Positions 1 to 5,754 of a stretch of DNA of 5,842 nucleotides are shown here, one piece after another (position 1 is the first letter of the stretch; each line of letters starts with the position of its first letter). Made by a program: the position numbers and the translations under genes. Source of the DNA: Ignavibacteriaceae bacterium (GTDB taxonomy: Bacteria; Bacteroidota; Ignavibacteria; Ignavibacteriales; Ignavibacteriaceae). A model generated the notes under the pieces. It did not search any database. It worked only from the letters and a program-made list of their open reading frames with translations, and was not told the DNA's origin. The stretch is from NCBI GenBank assembly GCA_031292465.1, contig JARLHB010000189.1, positions 1 to 5,842 on the forward strand, in the 5' to 3' direction.

Positions 1-1342
1 CAATTCCAGCAGTATCGGCGCTGCCTGTTAATACTTCAACAATATTTACCTGTTCGGGATAAACTTCATTTTTATGATTGCTTTTATAATAATCGTAAAC
101 TTCTTTCTCGCTTATTTTTGCAGAGTCTATAAATTTATTTTGCAGCATTTGAGAAAGGTAAGACTCCTTCCACATTTTCAAATCATTTTGAACAGATGGC
201 GTAAAATTTAACCCGTCTTTCATACCTTCCCGGCTAAGATATTCTTCCTCAATAACCTTACGCGTTTTTGCGTCCAGCAATTTAGCAATATTCATTAAAT
301 CACAATCCGGAGCGCTAAATTCAGTAAATGACAAAATATTAATAAACCTGCCTAATGTAACCGGTTGATCTGCAAATTCTATATAATTCAGACTTAAACT
401 GTCTTTCCCGAATTCATCTTCAATTTTTATTGCATCGTTCGGTTCAAATATTATAGGATCCTTATCTTTTATCCTGAATGCGGTTTTCTTCTCTTTAAAT
501 ACAACCGCAATTTTTCTTACCAGGTTTTGGAATAAAGGCGCATTTACGTTTACTTTTTTATCTTTGAAGAATTTTTGATAATAGTTATTGTAGATTTTCT
601 TTGTTTTATATTTTTCCAGCGCTTTTTTAACGGTTGAAGATGCATTCTCTTTATCGGACTCAGAAGAAAATACCTGTTTTTCAATATTTGTCATCCTGAA
701 TATATACCAGCCGTCCGGAGTGGAAACCGGGTGAGTATATCCCCCGATTTTCAAAGCATACAATGAATCATTTATTTCCTCCGATGTCTGCCCGAACTGA
801 ATTTCCACAGGTTTGCTTTGTTCGGCTGCTTCCGGCCTTACTGCAAGCGCGGAATCAAAAGGTACGCCGTTATTAAGCATTTCATATAAATTAAGTATCT
901 CGTTTTTATCTGTTGAGAATAAAAAGTTAACTAACAGCTTTTTACCGTTTTTAACATATGCGCGTATCATTTCTTCATCAGATATTTTAATTTTATCTTT
1001 TATGTCCCGGTGATACAGTGCGTCCCTTACAAACATTTTTTCAAGTTCATTATCTGCAAATTTCATTACTTCTGTGGTATCATAACCAAATTCCTTTGCC
1101 TGAAGCGCCCATAATTTTTCAGCTATCAACGAATACAAAAATTCTAATTTTAGCGAAGGTGTAATCCTTTTAATGTGTTTCCTGAATAGCGGCGTCATCT
1201 CATACCTTTGCAGAAATTCTTCTTCCGATATGGCGGTGCTGCCGGTTTTTGCAACTATTTTATTTAAATCTTCCTGCGGGAATGCAGTTTGACAATTTGA
1301 AATGACAAATATCAGCAATAAGACAGAAGTAATAAATCGCAT
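1..1342 (-). CDS. SurA/PrsA-like parvulin peptidyl-prolyl isomerase, probable exported lipoprotein (C-terminus cut by window edge)
   Basis: The frame is open without a stop for 447 codons from an ATG at 1342 and runs off the left edge, so the C-terminus is missing. Residues 1-17 look like an export signal: a short basic start, a hydrophobic core (residues 7-14, VLLLIFVI) and Cys17 preceded by I-S-N. That is a possible lipobox, although Asn at -1 is atypical. Residues 28-50 (a 'VAKTGSTAISEEEFLQRYE' stretch) match the SurA-type N-terminal opening. A first parvulin-like domain spans about 118-220 and ends with the typical 'LKIGGYTHPVSTPDGWYIF' at 197-215. A helical region precedes a second parvulin-like domain starting near 410 ('ISEKEVYDYY'), which is truncated. 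By eye the His usual in the first parvulin strand is Phe140 in domain 1 and Glu in domain 2, so chaperone activity may dominate over isomerase activity. The family folds exported and outer-membrane proteins in the periplasm. The upstream Shine-Dalgarno is weak (purine-rich GAAAGAAAAGAG). Family assignment is firm; the catalytic state is inferred. Confidence 0.9.
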   Translation of the reverse strand, partial: MRFITSVLLLIFVISNCQTAFPQEDLNKIVAKTGSTAISEEEFLQRYEMTPLFRKHIKRITPSLKLEFLYSLIAEKLWALQAKEFGYDTTEVMKFADNELEKMFVRDALYHRDIKDKIKISDEEMIRAYVKNGKKLLVNFLFSTDKNEILNLYEMLNNGVPFDSALAVRPEAAEQSKPVEIQFGQTSEEINDSLYALKIGGYTHPVSTPDGWYIFRMTNIEKQVFSSESDKENASSTVKKALEKYKTKKIYNNYYQKFFKDKKVNVNAPLFQNLVRKIAVVFKEKKTAFRIKDKDPIIFEPNDAIKIEDEFGKDSLSLNYIEFADQPVTLGRFINILSFTEFSAPDCDLMNIAKLLDAKTRKVIEEEYLSREGMKDGLNFTPSVQNDLKMWKESYLSQMLQNKFIDSAKISEKEVYDYYKSNHKNEVYPEQVNIVEVLTGSADTAGI

Positions 1343-1373
1343 TTTCTCTTTTCTTTCAGTGTAATTTTAATTC

Positions 1374-1430
1374 AATTTGTTTAAATATTAATGCAAAACA
1401 AATTAAATCAACAAATATTGTTCCAATATT
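1374..1430. promoter_or_regulatory. Two AT-rich inverted repeats upstream of the isomerase gene
   Basis: AATTTGTTT (1374-1382) is the exact reverse complement of AAACAAATT (1396-1404), with a 13-nt spacer. Ten bases further on, AATATTG-TTC-CAATATT (1414-1430) is a perfect 7-bp inverted repeat. Both lie 32-88 bp upstream of the isomerase start, where a promoter or operator would be expected. In DNA this AT-rich such repeats also arise by chance, so a regulatory role is only a suggestion. Confidence 0.2.
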
Positions 1431-1797
1431 CACAGCCATGAAGGCACTTCAACTATTATGATTTATTTATCTTAACAAATATGGCTGCTGCTTTGTATTT
1501 CCCATTTAATAATTATTTAAAATCTTATCAAATTAACTTACGCCTCATTTCCGATTTTAGCAATTTCCACTTTGCGCGGCAGATTATACATGTTGAGCAT
1601 TTCTGACTGAATTTACAAATGAACCATGTCTATATCGAAAGAGAAACCGCATCCGCACTCTTTATGCCATTATAGCCCTATTCCGCACATAATTAATAAT
1701 TTATTAATACAATAAAACCTCTTTCATACTGCTAATATTACTAACTTACACTTGTAAATGTTATTTGAAATATGCAGTTATTTATAATCTTTTTTAT

Positions 1798-1802
1798 GGT
1801 GA
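1798..1802 (+). promoter_or_regulatory. Ribosome binding site deciding the receiver start
   Basis: GGTGA sits 5 nt before the ATG at 1808 and 8 nt before the next in-frame ATG at 1811. The further upstream in-frame ATGs (1772 and 1796) have no purine-rich element at a suitable distance. They would also add a hydrophobic 'MQLFIIFF' extension not expected before a receiver domain. Confidence 0.5.
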
Positions 1803-1807
1803 ATGAT

Positions 1808-2218
1808 ATGATGAATAAAAACAATAGAATTCTTTTATGCAGCAATGATTTGGTTTCATCGGAATTAATGAAGTTGTCCTTAGAAAAGAAAGGATTTCAG
1901 GTACTGGATATAATTTCATCAGGACAGGAACTGATTACATCCGCTTTAAATATTTACCCCTCCATTATAATTACCGATATTGCTTTAAAGGGTGAAATAG
2001 ATGGCGTTGAAACAATCTCCCGGATAACAAGCATAACTAAAATACCATATATTTTTATTGCGGACAGTACCGATCAGATTTCCCTGATTGACAGCTATTA
2101 CCTTTCCCCGGTAAAGGTTCTTACAAAACCGGTAAATCCAGATGAGATTTACTTTTTTGTAAACGACACTATTGGTTTTGCAAATACTGACCGGCACAGC
2201 AATTATTATTTAGGATAA
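1808..2218 (+). CDS. Stand-alone response-regulator receiver (REC) domain protein with degenerate active site
   Basis: The product is 136 residues from the ATG at 1808 (148 if the in-frame ATG at 1772 were used) and is essentially one CheY-like receiver with a short tail (NTDRHSNYYLG) and no output domain. Seen, numbering from 1808: strand 1 'RILLCSND' (7-14); the phospho-acceptor region 'IIITDIALKGEIDGVE' with Asp57; strand 4 'IPYIFIADSTD' (79-89); and the conserved Lys107-Pro108 ('LTKP'). The closest style is the receiver group with an 'MDIxLKGxxDGIE' signature. By eye alignment the strand-1 acidic pair is Ser12-Asn13, with an Asp only at 14, and the switch Thr/Ser position is Ala85. Mg2+ binding and phospho-signalling may therefore be weakened or altered. 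No histidine kinase is adjacent, so it is an orphan here, and its partner is unknown. It converges on the TMEM175-like gene. Family assignment is firm; the effect of the substitutions is inferred. Confidence 0.85.
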   Translation: MMNKNNRILLCSNDLVSSELMKLSLEKKGFQVLDIISSGQELITSALNIYPSIIITDIALKGEIDGVETISRITSITKIPYIFIADSTDQISLIDSYYLSPVKVLTKPVNPDEIYFFVNDTIGFANTDRHSNYYLG

Positions 2219-2237
2219 TGAAATAATCTGCTCCGTG

Positions 2238-2266
2238 AAATAAATATTTTTAGTATTATTTATTTT
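2238..2266. terminator. Possible weak bidirectional terminator between convergent genes
   Basis: AAATAAATA (2238-2246) pairs exactly with TATTTATTT (2257-2265) across a 10-nt loop, in the 94-bp gap between the converging stop codons at 2218 and 2313. A T run follows on the plus strand. The stem has no G-C pairs, so the hairpin would be weak. The call rests mainly on location. Confidence 0.3.
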
Positions 2267-2312
2267 CAGGAATGTGTTTGCTATAAATATATAACAATGA
2301 TTGCATTATATA

Positions 2313-2882
2313 CTATACTAATTTCTCTATCCTCCTGTCAGGGATGAACCACATAACGGCAACTATTACATACAGGCATAAACTTACCCAGGGATTAATA
2401 AATGCAATAAATATTGCGATTGCATAAAGAATAAGAGATAATGCACCCTTTAAATCCTTACCGAATGCTGTTGCAATAAGCGAAGTTTTGCCATGCTGCT
2501 TTATTAACGAGCGCGAAAGAATCGTCCATGCCAGAGCAGACATGAATAAAACACATCCATACAGTGCAACCGGGAGTGTTGTAAAGTGATTCTCCCCCAT
2601 CCAGCCGGTTACAAAAGGGATTATTGAAAGCCAGAAAAGCAAATGCAGGTTTGCCCACAATATTCCGCCGTTTATTTTACTTACTGCATAAAACATGTGG
2701 TGATGATTATTCCAGTATATACCAATGTAGATATAACTAAGTATATAGCTTATCAATATTGGTATAAGCGGCTTTAATGAGGCTAAGCTGTCGCCAATCG
2801 GGATTTTTAATTCCAGTACCATGATGGTTATAATAATTGCAATAACGCCGTCGCTGAAAGATTGTAATCTTCCCTTTTCCAT
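2313..2882 (-). CDS. TMEM175 family (DUF1211) potassium-channel-like integral membrane protein
   Basis: The product is 189 residues, close to the usual length of the single-unit prokaryotic members. The hallmark R-x-x-x-F-S-D-G motif is present at the N-terminus (Arg5 to Gly12, 'RLQSFSDG'), opening the first membrane helix (about 9-26, 'VIAIIITIMVLEL'). Further family features are 'YWNNHHHMF' (56-64) at the end of helix 2, 'LLFWLSIIPF' (81-90), and a closing 'WFIPDRRIEK'. About six hydrophobic segments are visible: 9-26, 39-56, 74-93, 103-122, 147-162 and 164-181. Characterised family members form K+-permeable channels in lysosomes or, in prokaryotes, tetramers in the plasma membrane; channel activity of this one is inferred. 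The frame is open upstream to an ATG at 2999, but the start at 2882 is preferred. It is preceded by AAGGAG, and 'MEKGRLQSFSDG' is how family members normally begin. The gene is divergent from the ABC operon and convergent with the receiver gene, and looks monocistronic. Confidence 0.93.
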   Translation of the reverse strand: MEKGRLQSFSDGVIAIIITIMVLELKIPIGDSLASLKPLIPILISYILSYIYIGIYWNNHHHMFYAVSKINGGILWANLHLLFWLSIIPFVTGWMGENHFTTLPVALYGCVLFMSALAWTILSRSLIKQHGKTSLIATAFGKDLKGALSLILYAIAIFIAFINPWVSLCLYVIVAVMWFIPDRRIEKLV

Positions 2883-2885
2883 ATA

Positions 2886-2891
2886 CTCCTT
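2886..2891 (-). promoter_or_regulatory. Shine-Dalgarno deciding the TMEM175-like start
   Basis: AAGGAG on the minus strand lies 3 nt before the ATG at 2882. The spacing is short, but the match is strong. The site excludes the 39-residue upstream extension, which has no family resemblance. Confidence 0.6.
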
Positions 2892-2937
2892 ATATAGATA
2901 TAAGTATTTTGTTAAATATAGATTTGTACTGCGTATA

Positions 2938-2966
2938 AAATTAAGCACGTGGCTATCATTTGTCAA
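2938..2966 (-). promoter_or_regulatory. Candidate promoter of the TMEM175-like gene
   Basis: On the minus strand a perfect TTGACA (2966-2961) is followed after 17 bp by TAATTT (2943-2938). The -10 box is poor by the E. coli standard, but TAATTTTA resembles the TAnnTTTG box of Bacteroidota promoters. Transcription would start near 2931, giving a leader of about 50 nt before the start at 2882. Confidence 0.35.
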
Positions 2967-3079
2967 TAAATTGAAAAGACGGATAGAGTTTGCGCACAAA
3001 TTGTTAATTTCTGAGTAATTGATAAATTAACCCGTTGTGTGAGTTAGATTTGAATTATATAAATATTTTGCACACTTCG

Positions 3080-3114
3080 ACCTCCCCTTAATCCCCTCCT
3101 TATCAAGGAGGGGA
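3080..3114 (-). repeat. REP-like palindromic element (copy 1, tail to the left)
   Basis: TCCCCTCCTT (3092-3101) and AAGGAGGGGA (3105-3114) form a perfect 10-bp stem with a 3-nt ATC loop. The stem is preceded by ACCTCCCCTT (3080-3089), a 10-mer that recurs exactly at 5654-5663. The element is strongly G/C-rich in an AT-rich spacer. Read on the minus strand it is a hairpin followed by a G-rich tail, the same architecture as the other copies in this window. It could also stabilise or terminate transcripts, but no T tract follows on either strand. Confidence 0.6.
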
Positions 3115-3206
3115 AAAGGATTAAAACAAATAATCTTATGCTTTACCATAAACCTTCTAACATAACAATTAAAAATATCGATCTTATACCCTATAAATCT
3201 GACAGA

Positions 3207-3262
3207 CTCCAGCGGAGAAGGGAAACGGCTTTTCGGCCAGAGGCTGAAGCCGGGGGTGGTTT
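3207..3262 (+). repeat. REP-like element (copy 2, degenerate, inverted relative to copy 1)
   Basis: A short hairpin CTCC-AGC-GGAG (3207-3217) is followed by a purine stretch. An imperfect hairpin comes next: CGGCTT (3226-3231) with AAGCCG (3247-3252), and inner GCC-AGA-GGC (3236-3244). It ends in a GCCGGG...GTGG...TT tail (3249-3262). The same tail words occur after the palindrome at 5655-5678. With copy 1 it makes an inverted pair with hairpins facing each other and tails pointing outward. Confidence 0.45.
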
Positions 3263-3439
3263 AAATATTGGTAAAATATTTAAATGTTATATTTACTTTT
3301 TTCTCCTAATTCACACTACAGTTTAATTTAATCCTCTTTTATTGCCGTTTAAGCATAATACATTTCATTCTTTTAGCCGAATGGTTTATTTTTCAATCTG
3401 TTAAACATTTCTTTTTTTTAATATACGGCAGGTTTATTT

Positions 3440-4375
3440 ATGCATGTTTTAGAAGTTAGAAATCTGGTAAAAACATTTAACAAACTGCGGGCGGTGGATG
3501 ACGTTTCGTTTGCGGTGCCGGAAGGCTCGGTATTCGGGCTGATAGGCAGAAACGGCGCAGGTAAAACCACCACCATCAGGATGATGATGAATATTTATCT
3601 GCCTGACAGCGGTGAAGTGTTATTGCAGGGCGCAAAAGTCGGGCAGGATTTTAAAGATAAAGTGGGCTACCTGCCTGAAGAAAGAGGCCTTTATAAAAAG
3701 ATGAGGGTAATAGAAACTCTTTTATTCTTTGCCGAGCTTAAAGGTAAAACGGGTAAAGCCATCGAAAAGAAAGCGCTTGAATATCTTGAAAGATTTCAGC
3801 TTGCCGACAGGAAAAACTCGAAGGTGGAAGATTTATCAAAAGGCAACCAGCAGAAAATCCAGTTTATTACCACTATTCTTCATGATCCCGAATATATTAT
3901 TCTTGATGAACCTTTTACCGGACTTGATCCTATAAATACAAATCTGCTTAAAGAAATTATTCTTGAATTAAAAAGCCAGGGTAAGGTTATCATCTTTTCA
4001 ACACACCTTATGGACTTCGCAGAAAGAATGTGCGACCATATTACAATGATTGATAAAGGCAAAGTAATACTGAACGGCTCTATGTCTGAAATAAAATCCA
4101 ATTATGCTGCACGGAATGTAAGCATAAATTATAAAGGGGATTTATCTTTCCTTAAAACTAGTCCTATTGTAGAAAGCATTGTTGAGTACGGCAACTCTTC
4201 TTCCATAAAAGTAAAGGAGCCGGAGCATGTTCAGCAGCTGCTGAAAGCGCTTGTTGATAACAATATTATTGTAACAAAGTTTGCCGCCGATGAAATATCT
4301 CTGCAGGAAATATTTGTGCAATTAGCCGGGAACGATAATGATAATGCAAATACAGCGGAGGTGAAACATGTTTAA
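3440..4375 (+). CDS. ABC transporter ATP-binding protein, YhaQ/NatA type with C-terminal DUF4162
   Basis: This 311-residue protein has a complete nucleotide-binding domain. Walker A is at 36-44 (GRNGAGKTT), and the Q-loop region 'GYLPEERGLY' (76-85) carries Glu80 where most ABC ATPases have Gln. The signature is 'LSKGNQQK' (132-139) in place of LSGGQ, Walker B is 'YIILDEP' with Glu157, the D-loop is 'GLDP' (161-164) and the H-loop is His189 in 'STH'. The E-for-Q and LSKGN variants are typical of this exporter subfamily, not damage. Residues from about 220 to 300 form the DUF4162 tail that usually follows such domains. The protein should power the permease encoded next to it from the cytoplasmic face of the membrane. 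The substrate cannot be read from sequence; Bacillus NatAB exports Na+, but relatives handle other solutes. The start is supported by AGG 7 nt upstream. Its last 8 nt overlap the permease gene. Confidence 0.93.
   Translation: MHVLEVRNLVKTFNKLRAVDDVSFAVPEGSVFGLIGRNGAGKTTTIRMMMNIYLPDSGEVLLQGAKVGQDFKDKVGYLPEERGLYKKMRVIETLLFFAELKGKTGKAIEKKALEYLERFQLADRKNSKVEDLSKGNQQKIQFITTILHDPEYIILDEPFTGLDPINTNLLKEIILELKSQGKVIIFSTHLMDFAERMCDHITMIDKGKVILNGSMSEIKSNYAARNVSINYKGDLSFLKTSPIVESIVEYGNSSSIKVKEPEHVQQLLKALVDNNIIVTKFAADEISLQEIFVQLAGNDNDNANTAEVKHV
4357..4364 (+). promoter_or_regulatory. Strong Shine-Dalgarno for the permease inside the ATPase gene
   Basis: GGAGGTGA lies within the last codons of the ATPase gene. 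The GGAGG core ends 6 nt before the permease ATG at 4368. This fixes the start and, with the 8-nt overlap, points to coupled translation of the two subunits. Confidence 0.75.
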
Positions 4376-5636
4376 CAGGAGAACGCTTTCCATTATTAAA
4401 AGAGAATTAAGAGAAAAAGTGCTGAGCAGAAGCTTTATTTTTATGACGCTGCTTGTGCCGGCTATTATGTTCGGTACGCTCGGCCTGCAAATGGCGCTGC
4501 TTAATTACGACAGCAATACAACCGCATCTTTGCAGGTAACATGCGAAACGCCGCAATTGGCAGTAAATGTTTCAAGCGAATTTGCAAAACTTCCGCAGGT
4601 TGAAAACCGGAACTTCAAAATAACTTATAACTTTATGCCTAAAAACGATTTTGATAATATGCTGCCCCTGCTGAAGAAAGATTTATTAAGCGATAAGCTT
4701 ACCGGAGTTATCTTTATTCCTAATTCCGCACTTACCGATAAGAAAGTAAACTATTATTCAAAGAACCCGAATAATATATCTTTGTTCAACAAATTCAGAA
4801 GCGCTATTAACTCCGCGCTTATTGATATGCACTTTGCAGACAAACAGCTTTCAGAAAAAGAAATTTCTTATGCGGGACAGGGAGTGGATTTTAACAGCTT
4901 CAGGATTTCCAATGATACTAAAATTAAAGCCGAAGGAATCGGCAACCAGGTAGTATCATTCCTGTTTACATTCCTTCTTTACCTTAGCATGATTTTATTG
5001 GGCACAATGATGATGAGGTCTGTTGTGCAGGAAAAGAACAACAGGATTGTTGAAGTGCTCCTTTCCTCCGTTAACAGCAAAGAACTTATGGCCGGTAAAA
5101 TAATAGGGACAACAATAACCGGCGTTGCACAAATGATTATATGGCTTATGCCGCTTGTACTTGTTATTTCATCATCAATCTTTGTACTCCCTGCCGATTT
5201 TACAATAGACATAAGTCTTGCACAAATTGGCTTTGTGCTGTTTAATTTTCTTGTAGGCTTAATTACATTCCTCGGTTTGTTCGCTACGGTAGGCGCCATA
5301 TTTGATAATGACCAGGATGCGCAGTCAGGCATCTGGCCTATAATGATGCTTATAATGATACCCTTCTTTATTGGTATTACGCTTGTTAACAACCCTGAAA
5401 ATACAATCGGAGTTGTTGCATCCATGCTGCCTTTTGCATCAATTATAGTTATGCCGGCAAGAATGACGCTTGTGGATGTGCCGGGCTGGCAGTTTGCGCT
5501 TGCTATAGTTGTAAACCTTGCAACAATGTTTGTAATCTTCCCTCTTTCAGGCAAGATTTACCGTGTAGGCATTTTAATGTCCGGCAAAAAGCCCAAATGG
5601 GGTGAAGTTGTGCAGTGGCTGAAGTATAAATATTAA
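4368..5636 (+). CDS. ABC-2 type permease, NatB/YhaP-like (ABC2_membrane_3 family)
   Basis: The 422-residue protein has the layout of this family. A basic cytoplasmic N-terminus ('KRELREKVLSRSF', 11-23) leads into membrane helix 1 (about 23-45). A large extracytoplasmic domain follows (about 47-194). A cluster of helices comes next at about 195-216, 246-272, 285-309, 320-340 and 375-395, with a further hydrophobic stretch near 347-366. The diagnostic motif after helix 2 is 'RSVVQEKNNRIVEVLLSS' (217-234), followed by 'ELMAGKIIG', the cytoplasmic coupling segment of ABC-2 exporters. It forms the transmembrane path for the ATPase encoded just upstream, probably as a dimer. The substrate is unknown; Na+, drugs and peptides are all handled by relatives. 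The overlap with the ATPase gene and the strong ribosome binding site imply one transcript. A long palindrome lies 18 bp after the stop codon. Length and motifs look intact. Confidence 0.93.
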   Translation: MFNRRTLSIIKRELREKVLSRSFIFMTLLVPAIMFGTLGLQMALLNYDSNTTASLQVTCETPQLAVNVSSEFAKLPQVENRNFKITYNFMPKNDFDNMLPLLKKDLLSDKLTGVIFIPNSALTDKKVNYYSKNPNNISLFNKFRSAINSALIDMHFADKQLSEKEISYAGQGVDFNSFRISNDTKIKAEGIGNQVVSFLFTFLLYLSMILLGTMMMRSVVQEKNNRIVEVLLSSVNSKELMAGKIIGTTITGVAQMIIWLMPLVLVISSSIFVLPADFTIDISLAQIGFVLFNFLVGLITFLGLFATVGAIFDNDQDAQSGIWPIMMLIMIPFFIGITLVNNPENTIGVVASMLPFASIIVMPARMTLVDVPGWQFALAIVVNLATMFVIFPLSGKIYRVGILMSGKKPKWGEVVQWLKYKY

Positions 5637-5653
5637 CCCCTTCCATCACTCTC

Positions 5654-5690
5654 ACCTCCCCTTTAGCTAAAGGGGAGGCCGGGTGGGGTT
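5654..5690 (+). repeat. Perfect 24-bp palindrome with G-rich tail (REP-like copy 3)
   Basis: CCTCCCCTTTAG (5655-5666) is immediately followed by its exact reverse complement (5667-5678), and then by the tail CCGGGTGGGGTT (5679-5690). The 10-mer ACCTCCCCTT at 5654-5663 is identical to 3080-3089, and GCCGGG...GTGG matches copy 2. In the operon mRNA it would fold into a strong hairpin 18 nt after the permease stop. With no T tract after it, transcript-end protection is at least as likely as rho-independent termination. Confidence 0.65.
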
Positions 5691-5754
5691 CGCCGGAGCG
5701 TACGGCACTTTATCACAAGCATTACTTTTTTTATGTTATTCCTACAATTTATCC

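Larger units (their letters stand above)
1343..1807. other. Divergent intergenic spacer, isomerase / receiver gene
   Basis: This stretch of about 465 bp separates two divergently transcribed genes and should hold both promoters, although none is convincing by eye. The part next to the isomerase start is very AT-rich and has two inverted repeats (annotated separately). A 12-nt palindrome, TTACA-CT-TGTAA, lies at 1746-1757, about 50 bp before the receiver start, and could be an operator. The segment around 1540-1690 is visibly less AT-rich than its surroundings and may be a decayed reading frame on the minus strand. No RNA gene or intact ORF is recognised. Confidence 0.6.
2883..3439. other. Divergent intergenic spacer holding REP-like elements
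   Basis: This 557-bp gap separates the divergently transcribed TMEM175-like gene and ABC operon. It contains a candidate minus-strand promoter near 2938-2966, two G/C-rich hairpin elements (3080-3114 and 3207-3262) and, from about 3263 to 3439, AT-rich sequence. That last part ends in a run of eight or so T's just before the ABC ribosome binding site (AGG at 3430-3432, 7 nt before the ATG). I see no convincing gene in it, and no clear promoter for the ABC operon could be singled out. Confidence 0.6.

Noticed and set aside
813..1013. 66-codon plus-strand open frame opposite the isomerase gene
   Set aside because: It is fully antisense to a clear coding frame, with no ribosome binding site or domain.
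1433..1487. CAGCCAT ... ATGGCTG inverted repeat in the divergent spacer
   Set aside because: It is only 7 bp with a spacer of about 41 nt, a level expected by chance in several hundred bases.
1626..1715. 29-codon plus-strand ORF, His/Pro-rich (MSISKEKPHPHSLCHYSPIP...)
   Set aside because: There is no Shine-Dalgarno element and no recognisable family. It is too short to tell from chance in this spacer.
1985..2197. 70-codon minus-strand open frame opposite the receiver gene
   Set aside because: It is antisense to the conserved receiver core, and no independent support is seen.
3138..3326. 62-codon plus-strand open frame upstream of the ABC operon
   Set aside because: It runs through the REP-like copy 2, has no ribosome binding site and gives a composition-biased peptide without recognisable domain. 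It is more likely a chance frame.
3440..4375. Glu80 in place of the Q-loop Gln and LSKGN in place of LSGGQ, considered as signs of an inactive ATPase
   Set aside because: These variants are usual in the YhaQ/NatA DUF4162 subfamily, and Walker A, Walker B Glu157 and His189 are all intact.
4979..5554. 191-codon minus-strand open frame inside the permease gene
   Set aside because: It lies entirely opposite a well-supported permease. Its hydrophobic, Ile/Thr/Ser-rich product is what the antisense of membrane-helix codons gives.
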